DNA from: JAEXNA01 sp037189585
GTDB lineage: Bacteria > Vulcanimicrobiota > Xenobia > Xenobiales > JADMJV01
Assembly (NCBI GenBank): GCA_037189585.1
Contig: JBBCJA010000020.1
Coordinates: 124,001 to 188,000 of the forward strand
Direction: 5' to 3'
Length of the DNA: 64,000 bases
Shown here: positions 1 through 8,698 of the stretch, one piece after another
Position numbering within the stretch: the first letter of the stretch is position 1
How the letters are laid out: each line of letters starts with the position of its first letter
Notes under the pieces: generated by a model
Databases searched by the model: none
What the model was told of the DNA's origin: nothing
The model's input: the letters and a program-made list of their open reading frames with translations, nothing else
Translations under genes and position numbers: made by a program

Positions 1-1379
1 GTGAGCTGTTCCGAGCCCAAGGAGGAGCGCAGAACCTGGCCGACTATCGCGAAGCCTCGGGGGAGAAGATGCCTCGTTACATCATCCTGGTGGATGAGTT
101 TCAAGAATTCTTCACCGGTGACGATAGTCTTTCGCAGAGATGTGTGTCCCTCATGGACCGCATTGTTCGCCAGGGGGCTGCTTTCGGCATTCACCTGATT
201 CTGGGTTCCCAAAGCCTGGCCGGTGTGGCCGGTCCGCATCGCGGAATGCTCGACCAGATGAATGTTCGTATCGCGCTGCAGTGCAGCGACGCCGACTCTC
301 GTCTGGTCCTAGCGGAAGACAACCCCCAGGCTCACTTTTTATCCCGTCCTGGCGAGGGTATTTACAACGATGCCGGAGGCTTGGTCGAAGGAAACCACAA
401 GTTTCAGGGAGCGCTTTTCTCCAAAGAGGACCGAGGCAAGCATTTTGAGGCATTGCGAAAGCTGATGGCCAAGACCAATTGCGCCAAGCCCGTCATCTTT
501 GAAGGACACGAGCCCGCCCGACTGGAGACCTGCGCTCCGCTTCTCGAAGCGTTGTCCAAAGGTCCACGCGAGAATTTGAAGGCCGCGGACGCTTGGGTCG
601 GTGACCCTTTAGCTATCCGCCCACCCACCGCCGTCCGCCTCCAACGCAGATCCGGTTGCAACCTGATGGTGATTCATCGGGACGAGGCAGCGGGCTGCGG
701 CGTGCTTCAAGCTCTTTTGCTAGGGCTCTCCGTTCAGCTCCCCCCAGAATCCGCGACCTTCCACATTGTCGACTTCGCCCGACAGGACGGGCCATACGCG
801 AAGCTTGCCGATAGTTTAAAAAACCTACTCCCTCATACCGTTAACATCTTGGGACGCCGAGATCTGCAGGGGATGCTGCAGCAGGGTGTGGAGGAGATCA
901 ACGCCCGCCACGCCGACCGCGAGCGCGCCACCAAATCTCGTTCGGAATTTCTGGTCTTTCTGGGCTTCCAGCAAGCGCGAGACTTGCGCCAAAGCGACGA
1001 CTTCGGAGGGTACGGCTACGACCGAGACACCCCAACGCTTCCCAAGCTCTTCTCCGAGTTCGTCCGCGAAGGGCCGGACGTCGGCTTTCACACTCTGCTG
1101 TGGTGCGACACCGTGGCCAACTTGATGAAAGCCTTGGACCGCCGTTCGCTCAACGAATTCAACGCCCGCATCGTCGGCCCGCTGAGCGCTCAAGACAGTC
1201 TAACTCTGGTCGACGACCCCGCCGCCTCTAAGCTGGACCGACCCAACCGCATGATCTTCTTGGATGAAGACAAACCGGGAGTTCTGGAGACTTTCCGACC
1301 CTACTCGCTAGTCAGCGAGGAGAAGCTGAGAGAACTCTTGGACACCACTCCGCCGCCTCAAAATGTCCCGTGCGGGTGA
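1..1379 (+). CDS. FtsK/SpoIIIE-HerA-like DNA translocase, C-terminal part (cut by window edge)
   Basis: The reading frame is open from base 3 and has no start in the window, so only the C-terminal ~458 residues are present. The visible start of the fragment has the FtsK/SpoIIIE pattern: a conserved AQNLADYR-like stretch, then a Walker B strand IILVDEFQEFF and the following motif GIHLILGSQSLAGV. After this P-loop domain comes a second ATPase-like region around residues 220-440 that lacks a GxxGxGK[ST] loop (VIHRDEAAGCGVLQALLLGL), so it is probably a degenerate tandem copy. It lies 208 bp upstream of a MoxR gene on the same strand. I infer that it is the nucleic-acid pump of the MoxR/propeller system that follows, although the repeat-containing gap leaves room for separate transcription. 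Stop TGA at 1377-1379. Confidence 0.8.
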   Translation, partial: ELFRAQGGAQNLADYREASGEKMPRYIILVDEFQEFFTGDDSLSQRCVSLMDRIVRQGAAFGIHLILGSQSLAGVAGPHRGMLDQMNVRIALQCSDADSRLVLAEDNPQAHFLSRPGEGIYNDAGGLVEGNHKFQGALFSKEDRGKHFEALRKLMAKTNCAKPVIFEGHEPARLETCAPLLEALSKGPRENLKAADAWVGDPLAIRPPTAVRLQRRSGCNLMVIHRDEAAGCGVLQALLLGLSVQLPPESATFHIVDFARQDGPYAKLADSLKNLLPHTVNILGRRDLQGMLQQGVEEINARHADRERATKSRSEFLVFLGFQQARDLRQSDDFGGYGYDRDTPTLPKLFSEFVREGPDVGFHTLLWCDTVANLMKALDRRSLNEFNARIVGPLSAQDSLTLVDDPAASKLDRPNRMIFLDEDKPGVLETFRPYSLVSEEKLRELLDTTPPPQNVPCG

Positions 1380-1400
1380 TTTCCGAGATGGCGATGACGA

Positions 1401-1508
1401 GCAGCGCTACCCATGTGAGGTAGCGCTATCAGGAAAAACGGGCAGCGCTGCCCGCGCGAGATGGCGCTATCAAGGAAAACGGGCAGCGCTACCCGCGCGA
1501 GGTGTGGC
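1401..1508. repeat. Three tandem copies of a 41-bp repeat with hairpin potential
   Basis: Copies begin with GCAGCGCT at 1401, 1442 and 1483, an exact 41-bp period; the third copy is truncated. Each carries GCAGCGCTRCCC..., then an RTRGCGCTATCA-type arm and an A-rich tail. Copy 1 has a perfect hairpin, AGCGCTACC (1403-1411) pairing with GGTAGCGCT (1419-1427) over a 7-nt loop; copies 2 and 3 have mismatched arms. No T-tract follows, so a simple terminator is unlikely. The array fills most of the gap between the FtsK-like and MoxR genes. Confidence 0.75.
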
Positions 1509-1587
1509 TCGGCACTTTGTCGAGGACAGCTTGACTCGAAACCGATGACTCCAAGGACCGGCGCTTGAGAGACCGAAGCGTCGGAGC

Positions 1588-2655
1588 ATGATTTCCGACC
1601 TTGTGTCTCGCTGCAGTGAGGGTCTTGTCGAGCGTCGAACTGTGGTGGAGGCTATTGTGCTCGCCGCGGTGGCCCAAGAGCACGTCCTTTTGATCGGTCC
1701 CCCGGGCACGGCCAAGAGCGAGGCCGCCCGACGAGTCTCCAGGGGACTGGGAGGTCGTTACTTCGAGTACCTTTTGGGTAAGTTCTCCGAGCCCTCGGAG
1801 CTGTTCGGCCCGACCGACTTGCGCAAGCTCAAGGAGGGGATTCTGGAGACAGCCACCGAGGGGATGTTGCCGGAGGCGGAGGTGGCCTTCTTGGACGAGG
1901 TCTTCGCCGGCTCCACCGCCATCCTCAACACCCTGCTGGGGCTGCTCAACGAGCGGACTTTTCGGCGCGGAGGCACCCAGATCGCCTGCCCTCTTCGGGT
2001 CTGTATCGGAGCCAGTAATACTCTGCCGGAAGGGGAGAGTCTGGCCGCTTTCGCCGACCGTTTCCTAGTCCGCTGCTTCGTCGCTCCGGTCAGCGACTCC
2101 ATGCTCGAGGACCTCTTGGCCGGGGGCCGGGAACGAGTCGAGATCCAAGCGGGAGAGATGAGCGAGCTCGACCGGTTGATCGCGCTGGCCAAGCAGGTCG
2201 ACCTGTCCCAAATTCAGCCCCTGCTGGCGCAAGCTCTGAGACGACTCCGGCAGGAAAATGTCGCCCTCTCCGACCGCCGAGCGGTGAGAAGTCAGAATCT
2301 GATAGCGGCGGCCGCGGCCATCAGTGGGAGGGACCGCGCGAGCAAAGGCGATCTCTGGCCGCTGGTTCTGGCCGTTCCCACCGAGGCCCAGCAGGCGGTC
2401 GCCCGGGAGTGCCTCAAGAGCTTGCTGGAAAGTAGCGACAACGACGCTCTCCATCACCTGGCCGAGGAGGTCTCCGCGGGGCCGCTGGTTCGAGCCAGGA
2501 AATTGACCGAGGCCGGCGCCGAAGCCTTGACGGAACCGATCGATCCTCTCCGCGTGGAAGGGGTGCTGCGTGACATCGACGCTGGCTTCTCTCCGGAGTC
2601 CCTACCCAGGAACCTGGCGGAGATGAGAGTTTGCCTGAAGGCCGCTCTGGAGTAG
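1588..2655 (+). CDS. MoxR/RavA-family AAA+ ATPase
   Basis: 355-residue AAA+ ATPase with Walker A GPPGTAKS (37-44), Walker B FLDEVF (~101-106), the sensor-1 stretch GASNTLPEGES and the ADRFLVRCFV motif of the MoxR/RavA class. MoxR ATPases act as chaperone-like remodellers that work with vWA-domain partners, often loading metal or assembling complexes. The start ATG has GGAG just upstream. The next gene begins 5 bp after the stop, and the two after that overlap by 4 bp each, so this heads a tight operon with a vWA/propeller protein and two bpX-like proteins. That context, rather than the ATPase alone, points to a MoxR-vWA-beta-propeller ternary system. The substrate is unknown. Confidence 0.9.
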   Translation: MISDLVSRCSEGLVERRTVVEAIVLAAVAQEHVLLIGPPGTAKSEAARRVSRGLGGRYFEYLLGKFSEPSELFGPTDLRKLKEGILETATEGMLPEAEVAFLDEVFAGSTAILNTLLGLLNERTFRRGGTQIACPLRVCIGASNTLPEGESLAAFADRFLVRCFVAPVSDSMLEDLLAGGRERVEIQAGEMSELDRLIALAKQVDLSQIQPLLAQALRRLRQENVALSDRRAVRSQNLIAAAAAISGRDRASKGDLWPLVLAVPTEAQQAVARECLKSLLESSDNDALHHLAEEVSAGPLVRARKLTEAGAEALTEPIDPLRVEGVLRDIDAGFSPESLPRNLAEMRVCLKAALE

Positions 2656-2660
2656 ATCCC

Positions 2661-3023
2661 GTGAAACTCGAGCTTCACTGGTCGCCCCGCCAGGTTCCGC
2701 TGTCCGTGGAAGGCTGTCTGGCCGAGGGGGAGTCGGCCCAACGGCTCCGCCGGAATCTGGTGCGGCGTGAAGCGACCTCACGCAACAAGTTCCGAGCGGT
2801 GGAGATCGCGGAGGGTGTGCTCTTATTCGGGCCCGACTTGCCTTGGGTGGAGGGGTTGGTCTATCTGGGGCGGGTCGGCTCCCTTTACCTACCGACCCTG
2901 TGGCAGCCTAATCTTCCCGGGGAGTGGCTGGAAGCACGTCTGAAATACTTCGGAGACCCGCCTTGGGCGCTGCTCCCCTCGGGGAAAGTGATCGGCTTGA
3001 GCCAGGCCGAGGTGCTTTTGTGA
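2661..3023 (+). CDS. Small bpX-type protein of the MoxR-vWA-propeller system (bpX5-like)
   Basis: 120 residues from GTG 2661, 5 bp after the MoxR stop. An upstream in-frame ATG at 2631 would overlap moxR and is less likely. The protein has no signal peptide or membrane segment. Its middle carries a LFGPDLPWVEGLVYLG stretch followed by LYLPTLWQPNLPGEW. From memory this resembles the 'LPWVDG..YLG' pattern of small bpX proteins encoded between MoxR and vWA genes, and I would place it nearest bpX5, but the subclass is uncertain. Its stop overlaps the next start (GTGA), so translation is probably coupled. Function is unknown beyond membership in this gene set. Confidence 0.6.
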   Translation: MKLELHWSPRQVPLSVEGCLAEGESAQRLRRNLVRREATSRNKFRAVEIAEGVLLFGPDLPWVEGLVYLGRVGSLYLPTLWQPNLPGEWLEARLKYFGDPPWALLPSGKVIGLSQAEVLL

Positions 3024-4636
3024 GCGCTCCCCAAGAGGTCCAGCAGTGGTGGGAGAGCCTGGACTTTTTGGCTCCCGACGTGCGAGAAGACATAGGCCGC
3101 TTGATCTCCCAACTGGAAAGAGGGCTGAGCCTGACCGCCCCGGCGAGTACCAATGAACAGCCGGCAGGCTGGTCGGGAGTCGCCCGCCGAGGGCCTTGGA
3201 GTCGCCTCTTACCCTCGGAATGGGCGCTGGCCGAGACCTCACCGGATGAGTTCGCTCGGCGGGCCGACGAGGGGGAGCTTTCCTTTTGGGAGCTGGCTCA
3301 AGAGGAGAGCGAGTCTCACCACGCGATCTGGGTCTGGCTCGACGTGGGACCTGACCAACTGGGGGCCTGCCGCCTGGTTCAGATCGCGATCTTGCTCTGG
3401 CTCCAGAAAGTGGCGATACGAGGTGGTGGGCAGTTTTACTGGAGCTGCATCCAGTCATCCGAGAAGGCGTATGAAAGTTTAGGAGCAAGCGAACTTAAGA
3501 GTTTTCTCGGCTCGCGCTCTCTCGACCCTCCCAGCCGATCACCCCTGATTTTTCCCGGGCTTTCCGTTTGGTGCGTGGGCTCGCCCGACTGGATCAGTCA
3601 AGTTCCGAGGCACTTTCGTCGCTTGGCGCTCAGCCAAGAAGATGAGTCGAAGGTCACCCTCACCGAGGGAACGACCAGGCTCTCCTTGTCTCTTCCCGCC
3701 GGCCAACGCGCCGTTCGTCTCTTGCGCGAGCCGCTAGCCTGGGGATTGCAGCGCAAGGTGGTAACCTCGCTGGGCGGTGAGGGGAGAATGGCCTTCTCCG
3801 AGTGTGGGCGGAAGCTACTTTTTGTCACCAATGAAGCCGTCAGCGTACTGCCCCTGCCTCAGTCCCCCAACGCTCCTCCCGGACGACTTCGACACTATCC
3901 CCTCCATTTTCCAGGGTGCCACGTGGTGGCCGTGTCTATGCAAGGAGGCGCGATCAATGTGGTTCAGTCTCACCGGGGAAGTTGGAGCTTTTACTGGCTC
4001 AACCCGCCTCGGGCCGACCAGAGGCATTTGGTGACCGAAGGCACCTGTGTCCCCGACCCGGTGGAGCTCGGCACTTGCTGGAGACACTGGCCGGCGCGCT
4101 GGTATGTCTGGGTCGAGAGATACCTTTTTCATCCCATCGAAGGTCGCTTGAAGATACTTGACCGAACTCTTGGCGGAACCGAATTGGGACTCTCCAGTGT
4201 TCTGGTCACCAGCGAGGGGACGATCGTCAATGCTTTCGAGCAGACTCTTCACACCCTGGAGGAGCAGCTTCCCAGGAAAGCCTACCTGGCCCCGCGATAT
4301 CCCCTCACGGCCGGCTGCGTCGGACAGGCCATGGCATGTTTGATGCCCGACGGGGTGTGGAGACTCCACTGGCTGGAGGAGACAGTCGACCTTCATATCA
4401 ACGGAGAGGTGCTGGGGGTGGTCCGCGACGATATCCCACGCCTGGCCCTCCTGGTTCAGAGCGAAGGACGCCTGCGCCTTCAGGGAGCCGACTGGTCAGA
4501 GGCGGTGGGTCTGGAGGGGCGGGTCAAGGAAGCCGTGCTTCACCCTCGGGGAGTGCTGGCCTACCGTACGGAAGAAGGAGACACGGGAGTTTACTCTTTC
4601 ATCTTAAAGAAGCCGCTCTGGATGGCGGAACGGTGA
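3020..4636 (+). CDS. Degenerate vWA domain plus beta-propeller protein
   Basis: 538 residues from GTG 3020, overlapping the previous stop as GTGA. An earlier in-frame ATG at 2924 lies deep inside the preceding gene and is rejected. Residues ~100-235 look like a von Willebrand A fold: a hydrophobic strand WVWLDVGP (105-111) where a MIDAS DxSxS would lie, then a long helix CRLVQIAILLWLQKVA and a second strand FYWSCIQ. The MIDAS is degenerate (DVGPD), so metal binding may be lost. From ~residue 245 the sequence alternates short beta strands in a WD/YVTN-like propeller (FSECGRKLLFVTNEAVSVLPL, LLVQSEGRLRLQGADW). In the known ternary systems the vWA partner couples the MoxR ATPase to the propeller proteins. 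The next gene also overlaps by 4 bp. Confidence 0.7.
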   Translation: MSAPQEVQQWWESLDFLAPDVREDIGRLISQLERGLSLTAPASTNEQPAGWSGVARRGPWSRLLPSEWALAETSPDEFARRADEGELSFWELAQEESESHHAIWVWLDVGPDQLGACRLVQIAILLWLQKVAIRGGGQFYWSCIQSSEKAYESLGASELKSFLGSRSLDPPSRSPLIFPGLSVWCVGSPDWISQVPRHFRRLALSQEDESKVTLTEGTTRLSLSLPAGQRAVRLLREPLAWGLQRKVVTSLGGEGRMAFSECGRKLLFVTNEAVSVLPLPQSPNAPPGRLRHYPLHFPGCHVVAVSMQGGAINVVQSHRGSWSFYWLNPPRADQRHLVTEGTCVPDPVELGTCWRHWPARWYVWVERYLFHPIEGRLKILDRTLGGTELGLSSVLVTSEGTIVNAFEQTLHTLEEQLPRKAYLAPRYPLTAGCVGQAMACLMPDGVWRLHWLEETVDLHINGEVLGVVRDDIPRLALLVQSEGRLRLQGADWSEAVGLEGRVKEAVLHPRGVLAYRTEEGDTGVYSFILKKPLWMAER

Positions 4637-7026
4637 GGTGGAGAGGAAGGGTCGAGGCCTGGGGGGTGTGGTTTTCTCCGGACGAGGCCACGCCGTCTCG
4701 AATCCTCGCTTCGTGGAGCGAGGGCGTGCGCGCCTGGTCGCTCCACGGCGGAGCGCTCTTGGTTTTTCCTCGAGCCCTCTCTGTACGCGCTGAAAAAGGT
4801 GCCGCTCTCCCTCTTCTTCCTCTCGGCCGAGGCTGGAGCAGTTTCCCCGGCGCTAACCCCGAGGCTGACGAAATCGTCCTCCACTGGGCCGGAGAGGTCT
4901 CGAGCCATCCGTTCCGAGAGCTATCGCCGCTCGATCTTGCCACGCTCTGGGACAGCACCTCGTTGCGATATGTCGAGGGGGCCCGCCCTCGCTCCAAAGC
5001 CGACGGCGAGCCCGTGCTCGTGGAGGTGAGACAGGAGGATGCTCGAGAGGTTTTTCTTGCGGTACCGGACGCCGCGCCCGAGCAGAAAGAGTGGCTGCAA
5101 CGCTTGCATCGGGAGATACCCGAGAGACGTGGCACCAATCCTTTGCTCGGTCTCTTCGACCTGCTGCGAGCTCACTGGGATAGTCGAGAGAATCAGCGCT
5201 ATCTCCAGCGGATGATGGAGCAGTTCGAGAAGAAGAACTGGGCTGAGGCGTTGCGCCATGCCATACCGCTTTCTGATGAGAATAGGGACGCTCTGTGGGA
5301 GCGTCCCGGTCTTCTGCAAGCGCGTGAGCGGTTGGAGTTCACTGCGCGAAGTCAGGTGGGATCGAGTTTCGAGTCGAGCGAGCACGCCTTTGAGCTGTTG
5401 CGCGCGACCTACCGAAGAGCCTATGACGAGCTGTTGGCGCAAGGTCGAGTGGAGGAGGCGGCGTTCATCTTGGGCGAGCTGCTGGAATCGACCGCCGCCG
5501 CGGTCGAGCTTTTGGAGAGCCACGGCTTTTATGAACAGGCCGCGCGTCTGGCCACCATCAAGGGTCTGCCCGCCGCCCTTCAGGTTCGGCTCTGGTTTTT
5601 GGCCGACCGGGTCGATATGGCGCTTCTCCTAGCCCGCCGACACTTTGCCCATGCCGAGGCGATTCTCGCCTTGCAGTCCAAGTATCCCGACTTGGTGCCG
5701 GCCTTTCGACGCGCTTGGGCCGAAGATCTGGTCGGTGCGGGGAGGATCGGACATGCCCTGGTGGTGGGATGGGAGGCGCGAGAGAGTATCCCCGAATATC
5801 CCTCCTGGATGGAGGAGGCTCTAGAGAACGGAGGCTTCGCGGCCTGCCAGGCTTTGGCGCTGGCGGCCTCAGATGTTGGGTTGTCCGAGCAGCTCGACAT
5901 CCCCCAGCGTCTGACCGATTGGTTCGACGACCCCAGCCTGCTGACGTTGGAGCGGCGCCGTACCGTCTTGGAACTCCTGGCCGAGGGCCGGGCTCGAAGC
6001 TCGAACACGGCTCTGAGGGCCTGGGCCGGCCGGACGGCGCGCAGGGTGATGAAAAGCTCCAACACACCGTTCGCTTTGGGCGACAGTCGGGCGCTGGCAA
6101 ATCTTGTCGGGCTGTCGGCAGACCCCTGGCTGAGAGCGGATACACCGACCAACCTTCCTCGCTTCGCCGGCCGGCTCGATCGGTGGAGCGAGCGAGTGGA
6201 ACGGCGAGGTCAACTTCCGCTGTTCGACGTCGCGGCTCTGGGTGACGGTCGCACCTTGTTGGCGTTGGGCCAAGCGGGTCTTGCCGTGGTCTCGGCTGGA
6301 GGCGCCATCGCCCAAAGGTTCGCCGATCCGGTACATCAACTGGTCGCTCCCCTGGAGGGAGAGCTCTTTCTCACCGTGAGTGGGGGGCGAGTAGGAACCT
6401 TTCATAAAGAGCGATGTCGCCCCTGGTGCCGCTCGACGCTCGACGGGTTCGCGGACGCCCACGACGGATATCACTGGCTGGTCTGGCGCGGAACCTGGCT
6501 GTATCAGATCGATCTGACCTCTCTGGAGTCTAGTGCGGATTGGCGAGCTTTGGAAAAGCGCGACTTCGCTTCGCCACTCCTGAAGGCGGCCGTGGGAGCC
6601 AGAAATGCGACCGTGCTGACCGAGAGCGACATCCACGTCCTCGACTGTCCACACTTGGCCTCATCCTCACCACTGTTCCGACCAGAGCCCGCTCTTTGGC
6701 TGATCACCCCGAAGAAAAGTTACCAACTCTCCCTTCGTGATGGGAGGCTCTTTTTCAAGGGAGTCCCGCTAGTTCATCTAGGAGAGATCGTGGGCATCGA
6801 CTATCAGGCCCCGCGAGGAGTGGTGATATCCTCCAACCGTAAGGCCTTGGCGCTATGTTTCTTTGACCTCAAAGAACCCGAGAAGCAGTTCGTCCTGAAC
6901 CTCCCGGACGCCAGCTGGGCTCGTGCTCGGACCTTCGGACGGCAGACCTACATCTGCGACGACCTCGGTCGCTTCCTGGTCGTCGATGTGGAAGCTCAAG
7001 CCTGGCTGGGCCAACACTTTCTTTAG
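4633..7026 (+). CDS. Large bpX6-like protein with helical repeats and C-terminal propeller
   Basis: 797 residues from GTG 4633 (GTGA overlap). The longer open frame back to 4336 runs through the preceding gene and is not used. The N-terminus (WGVWFSPDE...RILASWSEGVRAW) resembles bpX6 domains as I recall them. Residues ~150-490 are helical and Leu/Ala/Glu-rich, with repeats such as RVEEAAFILGELLES and HGFYEQAARLATIKG that suggest an alpha-solenoid. Residues ~520-797 are strand-rich and probably form a propeller (ALGDGRTLLALGQAGLAVV, GELFLTVSGGRVG). There is no catalytic motif I recognise. As last gene of the MoxR operon it may be the scaffold or sensor arm. The convergent neighbour ends 31 bp away, leaving little room for a terminator. 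Confidence 0.65.
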   Translation: MRWRGRVEAWGVWFSPDEATPSRILASWSEGVRAWSLHGGALLVFPRALSVRAEKGAALPLLPLGRGWSSFPGANPEADEIVLHWAGEVSSHPFRELSPLDLATLWDSTSLRYVEGARPRSKADGEPVLVEVRQEDAREVFLAVPDAAPEQKEWLQRLHREIPERRGTNPLLGLFDLLRAHWDSRENQRYLQRMMEQFEKKNWAEALRHAIPLSDENRDALWERPGLLQARERLEFTARSQVGSSFESSEHAFELLRATYRRAYDELLAQGRVEEAAFILGELLESTAAAVELLESHGFYEQAARLATIKGLPAALQVRLWFLADRVDMALLLARRHFAHAEAILALQSKYPDLVPAFRRAWAEDLVGAGRIGHALVVGWEARESIPEYPSWMEEALENGGFAACQALALAASDVGLSEQLDIPQRLTDWFDDPSLLTLERRRTVLELLAEGRARSSNTALRAWAGRTARRVMKSSNTPFALGDSRALANLVGLSADPWLRADTPTNLPRFAGRLDRWSERVERRGQLPLFDVAALGDGRTLLALGQAGLAVVSAGGAIAQRFADPVHQLVAPLEGELFLTVSGGRVGTFHKERCRPWCRSTLDGFADAHDGYHWLVWRGTWLYQIDLTSLESSADWRALEKRDFASPLLKAAVGARNATVLTESDIHVLDCPHLASSSPLFRPEPALWLITPKKSYQLSLRDGRLFFKGVPLVHLGEIVGIDYQAPRGVVISSNRKALALCFFDLKEPEKQFVLNLPDASWARARTFGRQTYICDDLGRFLVVDVEAQAWLGQHFL

Positions 7027-7057
7027 GACCAGATCCTTAACTTCTGTCAGCTGCCAC

Positions 7058-8533
7058 TTAGTACCCCAACCAGCCCCATACCGTCTTCGATGCATTGGAT
7101 ACCGTGTTGGAGACGTAGCTGGCGGCCTGGCTGGCTCCCCTGTAGACGGTGCTGGCGGTGTTGACCACGGTGTTCTTGGCGTAGGTGACGCCGTTATTCA
7201 CTTTGTTGGCGACGTAGCGAGCGCCGTTCTTGACGGTCTCGACACCCTGGCGAGCCACCCGTTTGGCGGTCTGCACACCCTGGTTGATGCGCTTTTTGGT
7301 CGCTTCGTAGGTCTTGACCACGCGCTGCTTGACGGCTCGGGCCTGGGTCACGACGGCGTCCTTGGTCTGGTCGATCTTACGGGCCACCGTCTTCACGACT
7401 GTCTTACCGGTGTTCACCGCGCCGTCGACCACCGTTTTACCAGCGTTGATGACGGTCTTGGCGGCCTGGACCTGAGTGTCCATCACCTTCTTGCCAAGGT
7501 CGGTGGCGGCGTTGATGGCCTTGCCACCTTGTTCAGCCACGAAGTTACCCACAGCTTTGGCGCCGTCGGCGATAGCCTCGCGGTTCTCGTAAAGCACCGC
7601 GCCGCCGTAGGTGACCAGACCCGCCCCGGCGAGGATGGGGTTGCCCGTGACCAGGCCTGCCATCATCATCCCGCCCCCAGCCGTCTTGACGGCTCCGACC
7701 ACGGCTTTCTCCGTATCGCCGTTCATGACGCCGTCATAAGTGGTGGAGACGCCGTCAAGGATAGCGGTGGTCGCCCCCACCACGGGAATGACCTTGCCCA
7801 GGGTAGAGGCGGCGGCGGTGGTGGTCGTGGCGGCCGTGGAGGTGGTCAAAATAGAGGGGACCGAGCTGGTTTTGGTCAGTATGCTGGCGGTGGTCAGGAC
7901 TCCACCAGTCACCGATGAGGTTCCTTTGGCGATGTTGATCGTTCCTCCGACGGTGTCGCCGTTTTTGATGCGGTCCACGCCGTCGATGATGTCCTTGGAG
8001 CCGGTCAGGATGCCGACCGGGGCCATCAGCTTGTCGAACTTTCCTGGCAGGCTGGTAGGCTTGTCAGGGAGGTCGACAGTGGTCGGCTTGCTCGGCTGAT
8101 TCAGACCCAAGGGGTTCATCTTCTGTTGATTGGCGTTCCAGATCTTGTCGGCCCGGGTGAGCTTCGGAGTCTCCGCTGGATTGGTGCCGTTGAGGTTCAG
8201 CGGGTTGATCTTCTGCTGATTCTGATTCCAGACTTTGTCGGCCCGGCGGTTCATCAGCTCTTGGGTGACTTCACTCGCCCCGTTCTTGACGTTGTTACTC
8301 TGTTCGACAATCTTGACGCGGTCTTCGCCCGGCAACTTGGTCTCCTGGAAGACGTACTTCTTGTAGATCTGGGGACTATCTTGAGAGTTGCCGTTCAGAT
8401 TGACCTGATCGCGAGGGGTCGACTCGGAGAGGTTGCTGGTCTCGGTTTCCGTGTTGGAGGTGTTGCTGCTGAGGCTGGTCCTGTTCAGAGTGGAGTTTGA
8501 ATAAGTGGGGCGGGTGAGGGTGAGGCTGTCCAT
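7058..8533 (-). CDS. Leaderless protein with duplicated hydrophobic module and amphipathic 11-mer-like repeats
   Basis: 491 residues, no Sec signal. Residues 1-50 are Ser/Thr/Asn-rich and disordered. A 19-residue motif occurs twice, 30 residues apart: RADKVWNQNQQKINPLNLN (97-115) and RADKIWNANQQKMNPLGLN (127-145). Residues ~165-325 hold two hydrophobic modules of the form GV..(I)..GDT....I..A.G.....G, also seen in the genes at 12738 and 23129. Residues ~330-490 are a long run of Lys/Val/Thr/Ala-rich amphipathic helix (TGKTVVKTVARKIDQTK, KTYEATKKRINQGVQTAKR), like synuclein or perilipin 11-mers, which bind acidic membranes. A short inverted repeat CCGAA/TTCGG lies 55-70 bp upstream of the start. 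A membrane-active exported or surface protein is my inference; no family is recognised. Confidence 0.6.
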   Translation of the reverse strand: MDSLTLTRPTYSNSTLNRTSLSSNTSNTETETSNLSESTPRDQVNLNGNSQDSPQIYKKYVFQETKLPGEDRVKIVEQSNNVKNGASEVTQELMNRRADKVWNQNQQKINPLNLNGTNPAETPKLTRADKIWNANQQKMNPLGLNQPSKPTTVDLPDKPTSLPGKFDKLMAPVGILTGSKDIIDGVDRIKNGDTVGGTINIAKGTSSVTGGVLTTASILTKTSSVPSILTTSTAATTTTAAASTLGKVIPVVGATTAILDGVSTTYDGVMNGDTEKAVVGAVKTAGGGMMMAGLVTGNPILAGAGLVTYGGAVLYENREAIADGAKAVGNFVAEQGGKAINAATDLGKKVMDTQVQAAKTVINAGKTVVDGAVNTGKTVVKTVARKIDQTKDAVVTQARAVKQRVVKTYEATKKRINQGVQTAKRVARQGVETVKNGARYVANKVNNGVTYAKNTVVNTASTVYRGASQAASYVSNTVSNASKTVWGWLGY

Positions 8534-8698
8534 AGTGATTGGTGTCCTTTCGTCGTGTCTCTTGAGGACAGATTACGCTCCGCCATTCCGAAGGAATTTC
8601 GGATCGGGCTCGAGATGTTGCCGAAAAGTAAACTCTGGTTAAAGAATTGAACAAGAACCTCGGCAAGGTTGGTCCCCTAAAAACGAGAAGGGCTGGGT

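Noticed and set aside
1401..1508. CRISPR array
   Set aside because: Copies abut at a 41-bp period with no unique spacers and no cas genes in the window.
4336..4632. Extension of the bpX6-like frame upstream of 4633
   Set aside because: It overlaps the vWA-propeller gene by 300 bp; the GTGA overlap start fits the spacing of the whole operon.
6923..7918. Long + frame over the amphipathic-repeat gene
   Set aside because: Pure antisense of a repetitive coding region; composition (Gly/His/Asp/Val) mirrors the minus-strand Thr/Val/Lys codons, and it starts inside the bpX6-like gene.
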